Below are positions 18,609 through 28,876 of a DNA stretch of 64,000 nucleotides, piece after piece. Origin of the DNA: Aerococcaceae bacterium zg-1292 (GTDB taxonomy: Bacteria > Bacillota > Bacilli > Lactobacillales > Aerococcaceae); assembly GCA_016126655.1 (NCBI GenBank), contig CP065955.1, forward strand, positions 1,905,001-1,969,000. The letters are read 5' to 3'. The position numbers and the translations under genes were made by a program. The first letter of the stretch is position 1; each line of letters opens with the position of its first letter. Below the pieces are notes generated by a model. The model saw nothing but the letters and a program-made list of their open reading frames with translations. It searched no databases and was not told the DNA's origin.

Positions 18609-18643
18609 AAAAAGCGAGGATGCATCAGGCATCCCCGCTTTTT
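18609..18643. terminator. Bidirectional terminator between rnjA and prfC
   Basis: AAAAGCGAGGATGC / GGCATCCCCGCTTTTT hairpin with A and T tracts on both sides, between the convergent ends of rnjA and prfC. Confidence 0.85.
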
Positions 18644-18657
18644 ATTTGTGATTAATT

Positions 18658-20238
18658 TTATAATAATTGGTGCAAGGTTATATCTGGATACTTATCTTTG
18701 AACCAATTTTCAGCAAATTGATTCTCAAATAGAAAGACCGGTTTACCAAAACGGTCACGTGCCAATAGATTACGACTACTCGACATATTCGGATTCAAAT
18801 CTTTTTCGTCAATCCAACGAGCAATCTTATTACCAATCGGTGTCATGTCTACTTCCGCATTGTATTCATTCAATAAACGATATTGAAACACTTCAAACTG
18901 TAATTGTCCCACCGCACCAATAATATATTCTTCCGTGTGATAGGTTTTATACAATTGAATTGCGCCTTCTTGAACCAATTGTTCAATCCCTTTATGAAAT
19001 GATTTTTGTTTCATCACATTTTTCGGACTAACTTTCATAAATAATTCAGGCGTAAATTGTGGCAATGGCTTAAACTCCACTTTTGCTTTATTCGTATACA
19101 AGGTATCACCAATCTGTAAATTTCCCGTATCATACAAACCAATAATGTCACCCGCAACCGCTTCTTGCACTTCTTCACGCGCATCTGCCATAAATTGTGT
19201 CGTATGTGCCATTCGTAAAGTCTTACCGGTACGACCGAGTGTCACATTCATCCCTTGCTCAAATTGACCAGAACAAATACGGATAAAAGCGATACGGTCA
19301 CGGTGTGCCGGATTCATATTTGCTTGAATTTTGAAAATAAATCCAGTAAATCGGTCATCTGTCGGTTCGATTATTTCGTCTGTTGCTGTTTCAACAGCTG
19401 ATGGCGCAGGCGCTAAGTCAACAAAGGCATCAAAAAAGGTTTGGACACCAAATCCCGTTAAGGCTGACCCGAAAAATACAGGGGTTAATTTCCCTTGAGC
19501 AATTAATGCTTTATCAAACTCATTCCCCGCTTCCAACAATAATTGCGCATCTTCCAGTGCTTGAGAATAAATTGTTGATTGCTTAAATGCATGGTCACCG
19601 TCTGCTTCGCCGTCAGCATCTAATGGAATATAGCTATCCTCTTCATCATTGATACCACGCAACTCCACACGTTGGTTATATATGTCATATAACCCTAATA
19701 ATCCTTTACCCATCCCCATTGGCCAGTTCATCGGATAGGCATTAATACCCAATACTTCTTCTAACTCAGCTACTAATTCTAACGGCTCACGACCATCACG
19801 GTCCAATTTGTTCATAAAAGTGAAAATCGGAATTCCGCGCATACTACAAACTTCAAATAATTTTTTGGTCTGAGGTTCAATCCCTTTACCAGAATCGACA
19901 ACCATCACCGCCGCATCAACTGCCATTAGCGTACGATATGTATCTTCTGAGAAATCCTCATGCCCTGGTGTATCCAAAATATTCACTTGATAACCATCAT
20001 AATCGACTTGCATCACTGAACTGGTTACTGAAATTCCACGTTGCTTTTCAATTTCCATCCAATCTGATTTAGCAAATTTTTTCGATTGTTTCCCTTTTGC
20101 TTTAACTGTCCCTGCTTCACGAATCGCACCACTAAACAGCAATAATTGCTCGGTAATGGTAGTTTTCCCAGCATCGGGATGGGAAATAATCGCAAACGTT
20201 CGACGTTTATTCACTTCTTTTTTTATATCTAAATTCAT
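18658..20238 (-). CDS. prfC: Peptide chain release factor 3 (RF3)
   Basis: 526 residues from ATG 20238, which follows AGGAGG; an upstream in-frame extension to 20343 runs into repeat DNA and lacks a site. Translational GTPase recycling RF1/RF2. G1 [10 protein letters not shown]3 [10 protein letters not shown]4 FMNKLDRD and the RF3-specific C-terminal domain ([18 protein letters not shown]) are all visible. Preceded by a 460-bp spacer with two hairpin repeats. Confidence 0.97.
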   Translation of the reverse strand: MNLDIKKEVNKRRTFAIISHPDAGKTTITEQLLLFSGAIREAGTVKAKGKQSKKFAKSDWMEIEKQRGISVTSSVMQVDYDGYQVNILDTPGHEDFSEDTYRTLMAVDAAVMVVDSGKGIEPQTKKLFEVCSMRGIPIFTFMNKLDRDGREPLELVAELEEVLGINAYPMNWPMGMGKGLLGLYDIYNQRVELRGINDEEDSYIPLDADGEADGDHAFKQSTIYSQALEDAQLLLEAGNEFDKALIAQGKLTPVFFGSALTGFGVQTFFDAFVDLAPAPSAVETATDEIIEPTDDRFTGFIFKIQANMNPAHRDRIAFIRICSGQFEQGMNVTLGRTGKTLRMAHTTQFMADAREEVQEAVAGDIIGLYDTGNLQIGDTLYTNKAKVEFKPLPQFTPELFMKVSPKNVMKQKSFHKGIEQLVQEGAIQLYKTYHTEEYIIGAVGQLQFEVFQYRLLNEYNAEVDMTPIGNKIARWIDEKDLNPNMSSSRNLLARDRFGKPVFLFENQFAENWFKDKYPDITLHQLL

Positions 20239-20705
20239 AAATCCTCCTATTAATGACTCCGTTATGTTGAAAGGTAAGCCCCAACACAAATTATGTGGCG
20301 CATGCTTAAGCTGCTTCGACTCAAAACTTGAAGCACCATGCACTCCTTAGTCTTTTAAACTACTTCATTTAGTCTGACTTAACGTCCAATTCAGAAAATA
20401 CTTTTGTGCACTAAACACACACCGACAGGTTACTTCAGTATTTCCAACCAGAAAACTAGCGCTCAGACTCTATTTATTCCATCATTCGTTCTGGTTATCA
20501 AAATGCCTGCCCTACACTATATTTATACATGAGAAAAGAGCTGGTTTACTTAGCAGCTCCTTTTGTCACTTATCTTATTCTGGCTCACTTGGGCTAGCTC
20601 GGCGTTCCCTTCAAAAAGCGCCTTTGTACGCTTTACGCACGCTGTTGCCTTTCTCCAGTAGTCCAAACTAGAACGCCCACGCTCGCACTCTGTTTTTACT
20701 TTAGT
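20239..20705. repeat. Two copies of the hairpin repeat and a terminator between divIVA-type gene and prfC
   Basis: Copies at about 20369-20475 (diverged) and 20577-20694 (good: TTCTGGCTCACTTGGGC at the left, CGCCCACGCTCGCACTCTG at the right), both in the same orientation as all other copies. Between them, 20533-20564 forms GGAGCTG..CAGCTC followed by TTTTC on the minus strand, a probable terminator of the upstream gene. No gene here. Confidence 0.75.
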
Positions 20706-21335
20706 TTAACTATTTTTCGCGAATTGCACCAATTTTGATTCGGCTATTGGTTTTTCTTCGGGCTTTTCGTTGGCGATAACTTCGTGAATCAGCTTTTCTA
20801 GTTCTTTTTTTTCTTCGTCGGTCATACTTGTACTGTCCCACATTTTCTTTTTTGGTTCTTTTTTAGTAGTCATATCAAACTCTTCATAATCTTGTACTTG
20901 ATGCTTAAAGCGAACCACTTGTTCTTCTGGATATAAGGCATCAAAATCTGTATTATCCAATAGTTCACGGTAATTTTCGATAATGTCGAGCATTTCATTT
21001 TTCATATCTTTTAACGCATCACGAATATGCAGTCCTGAATCTACTAACTCATGACTATGCTCAGCAAACTCTTCTTGGTATTGCTCTACTTGTTCATTTG
21101 TCCGTTGTAAAATGCGTTCAGCTTCCACACTGGATTCTTCAACAATCTTATTTCCGGTCATTCGTGCATCCACAATTCCATCTTTCAACGCTTGTTCCAT
21201 CTCAATATACTGTACTAATTGCGTTTGAATCTCTTGCACTTGTTGTTGCAGCGTCGAAATTTGATTGTCCTTTTCCTTTAGGGCTTGGTCAACTTGAACT
21301 TTATTGTATCCAAACAAACTGTTTGAAAATTGCAT
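20706..21335 (-). CDS. DivIVA-domain protein
   Basis: 209 residues from ATG 21335 (MQFSNSLFGYNKVQVDQAL); GAGAGTGGG lies upstream, and a GTG four codons earlier overlaps that site. The N-terminus has the DivIVA-like FGYNKVQVDQALKEKDNQI followed by a long coiled coil (residues about 15-140) and an acidic/lysine-rich tail. DivIVA/GpsB/SepIVA relatives scaffold division and polar growth. It lacks the canonical LRGYD-EVD wording, so it is a divergent family member rather than classical DivIVA. Monocistronic. Confidence 0.75.
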   Translation of the reverse strand: MQFSNSLFGYNKVQVDQALKEKDNQISTLQQQVQEIQTQLVQYIEMEQALKDGIVDARMTGNKIVEESSVEAERILQRTNEQVEQYQEEFAEHSHELVDSGLHIRDALKDMKNEMLDIIENYRELLDNTDFDALYPEEQVVRFKHQVQDYEEFDMTTKKEPKKKMWDSTSMTDEEKKELEKLIHEVIANEKPEEKPIAESKLVQFAKNS

Positions 21336-21655
21336 ATTATAACCCACTCTCTACTTATTCTGTTTATTTAACAGTCGCTACTCCAATTTTAACAAAAAAT
21401 CAAGCTGTTCGCACCCTTTTTTTGCAGAAAATTTGATAAATATCACACCGAAAAATTGGCTATCAACACATCAAATCCATCACAATGTTTGTTGTCACTG
21501 TGTGCCACCAAACAATAGTTTATGAGTAAATTATGAGCATCAATTCACAATGTTAATTAAACATTTACATTAATTGTGTATACACATACAAGCATAAATG
21601 CTAGAATCATAACTGGATGCTTTGTCCAAAAAATAAAAGAGAGAGGATTTTTGTC
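21336..21655. promoter_or_regulatory. Divergent control region with TGTGTATACACA palindrome
   Basis: 320 bp between divergent genes. The 12-bp perfect palindrome TGTGTATACACA (21575-21586) lies about 70 bp upstream of the secreted flavoprotein start, overlapping a candidate -35 TTTACA at 21564-21569. It could be an operator for a redox or CRP/FNR-type regulator. No gene is present. Confidence 0.45.
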
Positions 21656-23416
21656 ATGAAAAAAATTTCAACAATAGCATCAGCTGTCCTACTAGTGGCT
21701 GCAAGTGTATTATTATTTATCACGGCACCATTGAGTAATGTTTTAGCGGCTGAAACAGGTACCGCAACCGAAAAAGGAAACGGCGGTGATGTGACCGTTA
21801 CGGTAACCCTGGAAAATGGTAAAATTACCGATATCCAAACAAAACACGGTGAAACCGGTGGATTAGGTGAAGAAGCTATCAATCGTTTGGTCGAACAAGC
21901 GATTAAAAACCAATCGGTAGAACTTGATGTTGTTTCAGGAGCGTCATTAACTTCCAATGCCTTTATCACTGCTTTATCAAAAGCAATTGAAAAAGCTGGT
22001 GGTGACGTTAAGTCATTCCAAGGTAAAAAAGAAGAAGTTAAAGAAAAAACAGAAGAAACAATGGAAACAGAAGTTGTCGTCGTCGGTGCTGGTGGTGGTG
22101 GTTTTGCTGCTGCAGTATCTGCTAAACAAGCAGGTGCAGATGTTGTTTTATTAGAAAAATTACCTGTGGTTGGTGGAAATACCCTTATCTCAGGTGGTGA
22201 ATACGCGGCTCCAGGAAACTGGCTGCAAGCAAAAGAAGGAATTGAAGACTCACCTGAAAACTTCGCTAAAGATATCGAAGCAGCTGGTGGCGACCCTGAG
22301 CTTATAAAAGTTGTCGCAGAAAATGCGACTGAAACAGCTGAGTGGTTACGCGATGAAATCGGTGTGAAATGGTTAGATTCATTAATGTTCTTTGGTGGAC
22401 ACTCTGTCAAACGTTCATTAATTCCTGAAGGGCATACTGGTAATGAATTAATTTCAAAATATAAAGTCAAAGCAGAAGAATTAGACATTCCAGTCTTAAC
22501 AGAACATGATGTCAAAGAAATCTTAACAGAAGACGGAAAAATTGTTGGCGTGAAAGTCGAAACGCCTACATCCATTCTTACGGTTAAAGCAAAAGCCGTT
22601 GTTTTAGCTTCAGGTGGTTTTGGTGCAAACAAAGAAATGCTTTACGATAATGACCCAGAAGTTGATGACCATGTCTTGTCAACAAACTCACCAGGTGCTA
22701 CTGGAGACGGTATCACTATGGCACAAGCACTTAATGCCGATACTACAGGTATGGACAAAATCCAATTATATCCAATTTGTGACACTGAAACAGGTAAATT
22801 ACTTTATGTCGGTGATACACGTTTAGTAGGCGGGGCTCTTCTTGTTAATAAAGAAGGTAAACGTTTTGTCGAAGAATTAGATACACGACGTGCAATTTCA
22901 TTAGCTATTAAAGAACAAACTGACCATGTCGGCTACCTTGTATGGGATGAAGCATCTTCTGAAAAAACAGGAACCATCCATTCACATCCTGCTGAAGCAG
23001 AAAGCTTATTCGAACGTGGCTTATTACACAAAGCAGATACATTGGATGAATTAGCTGAACATTTTGGTATTGATAAAGAGCAATTAAAAGAAACAGTTGC
23101 CAACTTCAATGAAAACTCTAAAAACGAAAAAGATCCAGAATGGAATCTTCGTATGTTAGGTTGGACAATTGAAGAAGGACCTTACTACATGTTGAAAGCA
23201 GGTCCTGCTGTTCATCATACAATGGGCGGATTAAAAATCAATACTGAAGCTCAAGTGATGAACAAAGATGGTGAACCAATCAAAGGTTTATATGGTGCCG
23301 GTGAAGTTACCGGTGGTATTCACGGTTCAAACCGTCTAGGCTCATCTGCCATGGCTGATATTTCTGTATTCGGACGTATCGCTGGTAAAAATGCCGCTGA
23401 ATTCGTTAAAGAATAA
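21656..23416 (+). CDS. Secreted FMN/FAD-dependent fumarate-reductase-like flavoprotein
   Basis: 586 residues from ATG 21656 (GAGAGGA upstream; an earlier in-frame ATG at 21617 lacks a site). Signal peptide with SNVLAAET cleavage region, no lipobox Cys. Residues about 35-125 form an FMN-binding domain with DVVSGASLTS, the S/T-G-A-S/T site at which ApbE attaches FMN covalently. From 140, an FAD-binding reductase domain (VVVGAGGGGFAAAV) of the fumarate reductase/urocanate reductase type, ending GAGEVTGGIHGSNRLGSSAMAD. Related Listeria proteins accept electrons from the extracellular electron-transfer route. Substrate (fumarate, urocanate, acrylates) cannot be set from motifs alone. Own promoter and terminator. 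Confidence 0.88.
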   Translation: MKKISTIASAVLLVAASVLLFITAPLSNVLAAETGTATEKGNGGDVTVTVTLENGKITDIQTKHGETGGLGEEAINRLVEQAIKNQSVELDVVSGASLTSNAFITALSKAIEKAGGDVKSFQGKKEEVKEKTEETMETEVVVVGAGGGGFAAAVSAKQAGADVVLLEKLPVVGGNTLISGGEYAAPGNWLQAKEGIEDSPENFAKDIEAAGGDPELIKVVAENATETAEWLRDEIGVKWLDSLMFFGGHSVKRSLIPEGHTGNELISKYKVKAEELDIPVLTEHDVKEILTEDGKIVGVKVETPTSILTVKAKAVVLASGGFGANKEMLYDNDPEVDDHVLSTNSPGATGDGITMAQALNADTTGMDKIQLYPICDTETGKLLYVGDTRLVGGALLVNKEGKRFVEELDTRRAISLAIKEQTDHVGYLVWDEASSEKTGTIHSHPAEAESLFERGLLHKADTLDELAEHFGIDKEQLKETVANFNENSKNEKDPEWNLRMLGWTIEEGPYYMLKAGPAVHHTMGGLKINTEAQVMNKDGEPIKGLYGAGEVTGGIHGSNRLGSSAMADISVFGRIAGKNAAEFVKE

Positions 23417-23428
23417 TATTTAGTCTCA

Positions 23429-23457
23429 TACCGCAATCTCACTTAGAGGTTGCGGTA
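23429..23457 (+). terminator. Terminator after the secreted flavoprotein
   Basis: TACCGCAATCTC / GAGGTTGCGGTA stem followed by ATTTTG, 12 bp past the stop. Confidence 0.8.
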
Positions 23458-23946
23458 ATTTTGTAATTAAATGGTAACTACCTGATTTCCTAGATTAACT
23501 AATCCACATACAATCCACACTGTTTCACGTTGTTTAACTGGGTCATCGGTATGAGTCCATTGAAGCTTTTCAGTGGCGTAATATATTTGCATTTCCCCTT
23601 TTGTAAAAACGAATAGATGGTATAGTTTAATCAAAAGATGGATGTTGATGATACTCTCTTGTTGCGTTACTCTATAGACTATATTTTTAAAGATTATTGA
23701 GGGCAAACCAGCTACAATTCACATCCTGAGCATTTCTTTTGCATATACATTCCAAAATATCTACGTATTGCCTAATGATGAATGAAAGGAAGATGATAAA
23801 GAGGCTTAAAAGAGGAAAAAAGGACTATTCTATTTCTTTTTTTCTGTCTTTCAGCCTATCAATGCGCCTGGCCAAAACCTTTACAATGAGGTACGTTCAA
23901 CCAGTATCATAAAAACATTACGCCTTTTTAACAATTGAATCATGAT
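23458..23946. other. Gap between two convergent genes; one doubtful short frame
   Basis: A minus-strand open frame at 23467-23706 (79 codons; ends ..WIVCGLVNLGNQVVTI) has only a poorly spaced purine stretch before an internal ATG and no family I recognise; it may be a relic. The rest (23707-23946) has no frame worth calling. Confidence 0.35.
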
Positions 23947-23987
23947 AAAAAACCTATATTACAGAATTATAGTTCTATAATATAGGT
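23947..23987 (-). terminator. Terminator of pepF
   Basis: On the minus strand ACCTATATTATAG pairs with CTGTAATATAGGT and is followed by TTTTTT, just downstream of the pepF stop. Confidence 0.8.
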
Positions 23988-24015
23988 TAGATTTTTATTT
24001 GACTTAACGTTTATT

Positions 24016-25815
24016 CTACGCTTTTAGCGCCTCAATCTGATCTAACAAGCCATCGACGTATTGAATCGCACTGCGCAAAGCATTGGCGTTTTCCATAGAA
24101 ACACCTGCTTTTGCGGCTAATTCAAGTGGCGATAAAGTTCCACCAGCTTTTAAGACTGTTAACCAACTATCAATCGCTGCTTGTTCTCCTTTTGCGATTC
24201 GTTGTCCGATTTGCGTACCGACCGTTAAACCAGCTGAATAGGTATATGGATATAATCCCATGAAGTAATGAGGCTGACGCATCCATGTTAATTCTGCTCC
24301 CGGTGTAATTTCAACCGCCTCTCCCCAAAATTGCGATAAAGTTTCATGGAAGAATTGATTTAACACTGTCGCATTTAACAATTCCCCATTGTCCACAGCT
24401 TGATAGACTTTTCGTTGGAAATCTGCTTCTAATAAATGCGTCACCATATTATGGAAATACGTGCGAGAGATAAATTCAGAGATTAATACCCGTTTTTGCG
24501 CATCATCAATTGGTTGATTTAATAGATATTGACAGGCAATAACTTCATTTGCAGTCGATGGTGCTTCAATAAAGTATAAGCTTGCTTCCGGCGTGATACT
24601 CAATTGACGTTTATTCGATAAATTAAAATGACCAGCATGACCTAATTCATGAGCTAACACTAACACTTCACTTAATAACCCTGTCCAATTTAACAGTGTA
24701 TAACTTGGTCCATCATATACTGATAGACAGAACCCACCGGTCGATTTAGTTTGATTCATTGGAAAATCAATCCAACGCTCATCAAAACTACGTTGTACTA
24801 CACTTAAATACTCTTCGCCAAAGATACCAAAGATATTTTCCATTAATTCACGTGACGCAGAAATACTAATTTTTTCCGGTTCTATTGTTGTAAATGGCAT
24901 TTTGATATCGCATAACCCGATAGAATCTAATTGCTGCTCTTCTTTTAATAATTTTGCATAACGACGCATCACTGGCGCAAACTCTGCCATAATCACATCA
25001 ATTTGACGATTGTATGCTTCGCGAGAAACTTTTTGATTCATTAACAAGTAATCAATGACAGAATCAAAACCACGTAGGCTTGCTAATCGTTTTTCTGTTT
25101 TAACATGATTAATATAATTTTCAGCAGCTGTATGTTGATAATGTGCCAAGCCTTCATGGAATGATTTCCACGATTCACGACGAATATTAGCATCTAAATG
25201 TGCTTCAAAGTCCCCTTCAAATGTGACAAAACTATTTTGATAGGTTTTGCCATTCGCTTCAAATGAATCAAAGGTTAAATCTTGAAATTTTGTCGTTAAG
25301 TACTGAATATATGGATGTTGCAGTGTCGCAGATAACCGACTCAAGACCGCTTCTGCTTCTGGTGATAATAAATACGGTTGCTTATCAATGATATCTTGTA
25401 AGAAGTATTTAAACGGTTCACCATTAGGATGCGTCATTACCGCTTCTAGGATTTCAACAGGTTGGCCACTTAATTCAGAGATATAAAACACCAAATGTGC
25501 GGATGAATATTCAGCAAACCCTTCTAGTTTTGCACGGTTTTCTTCATATTCGCGGTTTAATTTATCCGTTTCATATCCCAATGAACCATAGGCACTGATA
25601 TACGCTTGGCGACGCGAAATCATTTCGTAGTCTTCCAACGAGTTAATAATTGTTTCAACATCATTTAAGTGTCCTTTGAAACGTTCTTCAAATGATAAAA
25701 TTAATTCCTGTGTCTCACTGATTGATTCATGATAGGCTTGGCTATCTTTGAATAATAAACTTAAATCCCATGTTTCTTCTACTGGTAATGCTTCTCTTAA
25801 TGGTAATTGTGTCAT
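24016..25815 (-). CDS. pepF: Oligoendopeptidase F (M3B)
   Basis: 599 residues from ATG 25815 (MTQLPLREALPVEETWDLS), with GAGGAGTG upstream; an earlier in-frame start runs into repeat DNA. Zinc motif HELGHAGH near residue 385 and the conserved downstream Glu in EAPSTANE. Cleaves cytoplasmic oligopeptides of roughly 7-17 residues. A hairpin repeat at 25838-25955 lies immediately upstream of its ribosome-binding site, and alaT ends just beyond that. Confidence 0.96.
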   Translation of the reverse strand: MTQLPLREALPVEETWDLSLLFKDSQAYHESISETQELILSFEERFKGHLNDVETIINSLEDYEMISRRQAYISAYGSLGYETDKLNREYEENRAKLEGFAEYSSAHLVFYISELSGQPVEILEAVMTHPNGEPFKYFLQDIIDKQPYLLSPEAEAVLSRLSATLQHPYIQYLTTKFQDLTFDSFEANGKTYQNSFVTFEGDFEAHLDANIRRESWKSFHEGLAHYQHTAAENYINHVKTEKRLASLRGFDSVIDYLLMNQKVSREAYNRQIDVIMAEFAPVMRRYAKLLKEEQQLDSIGLCDIKMPFTTIEPEKISISASRELMENIFGIFGEEYLSVVQRSFDERWIDFPMNQTKSTGGFCLSVYDGPSYTLLNWTGLLSEVLVLAHELGHAGHFNLSNKRQLSITPEASLYFIEAPSTANEVIACQYLLNQPIDDAQKRVLISEFISRTYFHNMVTHLLEADFQRKVYQAVDNGELLNATVLNQFFHETLSQFWGEAVEITPGAELTWMRQPHYFMGLYPYTYSAGLTVGTQIGQRIAKGEQAAIDSWLTVLKAGGTLSPLELAAKAGVSMENANALRSAIQYVDGLLDQIEALKA

Positions 25816-25837
25816 AAATTCACTCCTCTTTCTTTTT

Positions 25838-25955
25838 GGTTCGCTCGGATTAACTCGACGCCCACTTTGCATAACTCTTGAAGTATCTCTACGCTTCTTC
25901 GACTGTTGCTCCAGTGGTTCAAGTCAGGGCAGCCTCGCTCACAGTTTGTCTTGTT
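25838..25955 (-). repeat. Hairpin repeat upstream of pepF
   Basis: Single copy. Left arm GGTTCGCTCGGATTAACTCG, right arm GTTGCTCCAGTGGTTCAAG..CTCGCTCACAGTTTG. It fills nearly the whole 150-bp space between alaT and pepF and ends about 20 bp from the pepF start. Confidence 0.8.
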
Positions 25956-25965
25956 TTATAATGAT

Positions 25966-27159
25966 TTATCGCATTGAATGCAATGCTTTTTCACGGTGTA
26001 ATTCAATAATAAATTCTTCTATTCGTTCAAGTGCAACTTTTAACTCATTAATTGAGTAGGCGTAAGAAATACGAATAAACCCTTCGCCACTCTTACCAAA
26101 TGCCGTACCCGGAACGACTGCAACGCGTTTTTCCATAATCAATCGAGTCGCAAACTCTTCAGATGTCATGCCAAATTGCGAAATATTTGGGAAAATATAA
26201 AAAGCTCCTAATGGTTCAAAACACGGTATCCCTAATCGCTCTAATTCAGATAACAAGAATCGCCGACGTTGATTGTAACTTTCACGCATCTCTTCTACAT
26301 CAGGGTCTCCTGACCTTAGTGCTTCTAACCCCGCATATTGACTCATCGTCGGTGCAGCCATAATCGTAAATTGATGTATTTTCGTCATTTGCTCAATCAA
26401 TACCGCTGGCCCAGCACAATATCCCAATCGCCATCCAGTCATCGCATACGCTTTAGAAAATCCATTAATATAAATTGTACGTTCGCGCATACCTGGTAAA
26501 CTAATAATGCTAACATGTTCTTCATCGTCATTATATGTTAAGCGGTCATAAATTTCGTCTGAGACAACCAATAAGTCTTTTTCAATAATCAAATCCGCAA
26601 TCGCTTCTAAATCCGCTTTGGTCATCACCGCACCGGTCGGATTATTCGGAAACGATAATACTAATACTTTAGTTTTATCCGTAATCGCTGCTTCCAATTC
26701 CGCACGGGTTAATCGGAAATTGTTTTCCTCTTTTAAGTCAACAGCGACTGGTACACCCCCTGCTAATTGCACACAAGGTAAATACGACACATAACACGGT
26801 TGTGTATAGATAACCTCATCACCTGGTTCAATGACTGCACGAAACACTAAGTCAATCGCTTCGGAGCCACCGATGGTCACCAGCACTTCTTTGGTTGGGT
26901 CATACGGTACGCCTTGTAAACGCATAATATTTTCCGCAATCGCTTGACGCAGCTCTAACAAACCAGCATTAGCTGTGTAAAATGTCCGTCCTTTTTGAAT
27001 CGTGTAGATACCTTCATCACGGACATGCCATGGTGTATCGAAGTCTGGCTCACCAACACCTAATGAGATGACATCCGTCATTTCACTTGCCATGCTGAAA
27101 AAACGACGAATACCCGACGGCTCAATCGCTTGAACTTTTTGATTTAAAAAGTTTCTCAT
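25966..27159 (-). CDS. alaT: Aminotransferase AlaT-like (class I/II, PLP)
   Basis: 397 residues. Fold-type I aminotransferase: SFPNNPTGAV, VSDEIYDRLTY and the PLP lysine in NGFSKAYAMTGWRLGY near residue 235, C-terminal Arg in GEGFIRISYA. The closest named arrangement is B. subtilis alaR-alaT (yugG-yugH), where AlaT makes alanine from pyruvate; an aromatic or aspartate aminotransferase activity is also possible. Its ATG overlaps the alaR stop (ATGA type). Confidence 0.85.
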   Translation of the reverse strand: MRNFLNQKVQAIEPSGIRRFFSMASEMTDVISLGVGEPDFDTPWHVRDEGIYTIQKGRTFYTANAGLLELRQAIAENIMRLQGVPYDPTKEVLVTIGGSEAIDLVFRAVIEPGDEVIYTQPCYVSYLPCVQLAGGVPVAVDLKEENNFRLTRAELEAAITDKTKVLVLSFPNNPTGAVMTKADLEAIADLIIEKDLLVVSDEIYDRLTYNDDEEHVSIISLPGMRERTIYINGFSKAYAMTGWRLGYCAGPAVLIEQMTKIHQFTIMAAPTMSQYAGLEALRSGDPDVEEMRESYNQRRRFLLSELERLGIPCFEPLGAFYIFPNISQFGMTSEEFATRLIMEKRVAVVPGTAFGKSGEGFIRISYAYSINELKVALERIEEFIIELHREKALHSMR

Positions 27160-27647
27160 GGCATAACCACCATCCGACGATGATCTTCTTTTTTAATAAA
27201 TAATGTGTCATACTCTTTGTATTTTTTCAAGATAACATGGGTAGTTGTCGATTGAACTTCTTCAATCACCGATAAACGCGAGGATACAAAATCAGCAATT
27301 TCACGAATCGGTGCTTTATGCAATTCTAACATAAAGTCAAATCCGCCAGATGCTAAATACATCGTTTTTACTTCTGGAAAATGATAAATCTTCTCGGCAA
27401 TACGGTCAAACCCTTTCCCACGTTGCGGGTTAACGCGTAATTCAATAATCGCCGAAACCATATTATCATCTGTTTTGTCCCAGTTTACTAAAGTATGGTA
27501 GCCACAAATAATTTTCTCTTCTTCTAATTCTTTAATGGTTTGCGCAATTAATGCCTCTTCCAAACCTAGTAATGTCGCTATTTCTTTATTCGTCAAACGA
27601 CTATCGTGCTCAATCAGTTTCAAGATTTTTTCTCTAGTTTCCATCAT
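27156..27647 (-). CDS. alaR: Lrp/AsnC-family regulator AlaR-like
   Basis: 163 residues. N-terminal winged HTH (DSRLTNKEIATLLGLEEALIAQTIKELEEEKIICGYHT) and C-terminal RAM ligand-binding domain (FPEVKTMYLASGGFDFML). Operon partner of alaT with a 4-bp overlap, so it probably controls this operon in response to an amino acid. A good extended -10 (TGTTATAAT on the minus strand, 27677-27685) lies about 30 bp upstream. Confidence 0.88.
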   Translation of the reverse strand: MMETREKILKLIEHDSRLTNKEIATLLGLEEALIAQTIKELEEEKIICGYHTLVNWDKTDDNMVSAIIELRVNPQRGKGFDRIAEKIYHFPEVKTMYLASGGFDFMLELHKAPIREIADFVSSRLSVIEEVQSTTTHVILKKYKEYDTLFIKKEDHRRMVVMP

Positions 27648-27895
27648 TGACGCCTTCTTTCTTTACTGATGCTCTTATTATAACAAATTTTTCACTTATA
27701 AAGTAGAAGTTTTATTGAATTTTAATAAATAGTACAAAAATGTGACCACTTTGCCTCGAACCTCTGGAGGAATTGTTGCCGTTTTGGGAAGCGCACCAAG
27801 GTGTTGTTCTAAAGTAGACATCCAGTCAGCCCATGTGAACACGTTCCATAAAATCCGTCATTTAGCTAGCTGAACTCAAATCACCTTGCACAAAT

Positions 27896-27930
27896 AAGCG
27901 CCAACAGCACATCACTACTGCCGGCGCTTA
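27896..27930 (-). terminator. Terminator downstream of the trigger-factor-like gene
   Basis: On the minus strand AAGCGCCGGCAG pairs with GCTGTTGGCGCTT, followed by ATTTGT, just past the stop at 27940. Confidence 0.65.
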
Positions 27931-27939
27931 TCACCATTC

Positions 27940-28665
27940 TTATTGTTGTGATTGAATTTGAAACGAAATTTTCGGTTTAAAATAATCCTTTAATTCTTCT
28001 GTCAATAAAATCTCAGGGAAAATATCTTTATACACAACATATGGCAAACGTTCTCGCAAATCAATCTCATCAACCATTTGATGTACCACTTGTTGTTGAA
28101 TAAAAGCATCATAACTTGCTTCGTCCAATTCACCATGATTTTCACCAAAACGCGCATACGCAATCAGTTTAAAGACAAAATATTCGTGAATACGTTCTTG
28201 CAACTCCTCTTTTTGATTCGGTTCAAGCTGGAAACTATCCCGGATAAACTCGTCAAGGGTACATCCTAATTTTTCTGCTTCTTCACGATAATTCTCCATC
28301 ATCGCTTGATAATATGCATCCGATTCTTCACTATTAATCACAGTTTGCGTTGTGTTCGCAAAAAAGACCAATAAATATGGGAAAATATGATGCTGAAACT
28401 TCATTTCACGTTCACGCTCTTGAAAAGCTTCCATCGCAAATTGTCGCAATTCATGAAGGGTCGTCAAGTTTGGATTTTGTAACGCTGCAATCATCTCATC
28501 CGTTAACGCAGTCGCTTGCTGATTAAATTGTTCATTATAAACATTGAGTACACCGTTCATTACCGGTTCAACGACCGCTTCCCATGATGGAATTTCCACC
28601 ACACGATACGGCTCTGGTAATAATATTTCATCAAATGTTACATAATGTTCAACATAACTTTTCAT
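27940..28665 (-). CDS. Trigger-factor C-terminal-domain-like protein
   Basis: 241 residues, acidic and helical. The wording VEHYVTFDEILLPEPYRVVEIPSWEAVVEPVM followed by long helices with QEREREMKFQHHIFPYLLVFF resembles trigger-factor C-terminal (chaperone) regions, without a ribosome-binding domain or PPIase domain. It may be a free-standing chaperone-like protein; the family link is by impression only. Single gene with own terminator; not operonic with the amylase. Confidence 0.5.
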   Translation of the reverse strand: MKSYVEHYVTFDEILLPEPYRVVEIPSWEAVVEPVMNGVLNVYNEQFNQQATALTDEMIAALQNPNLTTLHELRQFAMEAFQEREREMKFQHHIFPYLLVFFANTTQTVINSEESDAYYQAMMENYREEAEKLGCTLDEFIRDSFQLEPNQKEELQERIHEYFVFKLIAYARFGENHGELDEASYDAFIQQQVVHQMVDEIDLRERLPYVVYKDIFPEILLTEELKDYFKPKISFQIQSQQ

Positions 28666-28876
28666 TCAATCCCTCTTCTCATTTTACGGTCTATACGGTA
28701 CCGCCTCTACTTGGTAACTATCTTACCACACTTCATTTATTATTGAAATCAACGAGTCGTTCCAACTAGCAACTAATTAACATGATAGAATGTTGGTTCT
28801 TACGTTACCTGGCTCGCGCTTCACTCCATATCGTCCTTGAAACCTAACAGTTTAAATCAAAACACTCAAGTTCATC

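Noticed and set aside
18658-20343. Longer prfC frame from 20343
   Set aside because: No Shine-Dalgarno and the extra part comes from the repeat-rich leader; AGGAGG fixes the start at 20238.
23467-23706. 79-codon frame downstream of the secreted flavoprotein
   Set aside because: Weak start, unrecognised sequence; kept only as a doubtful note in the gap entry.
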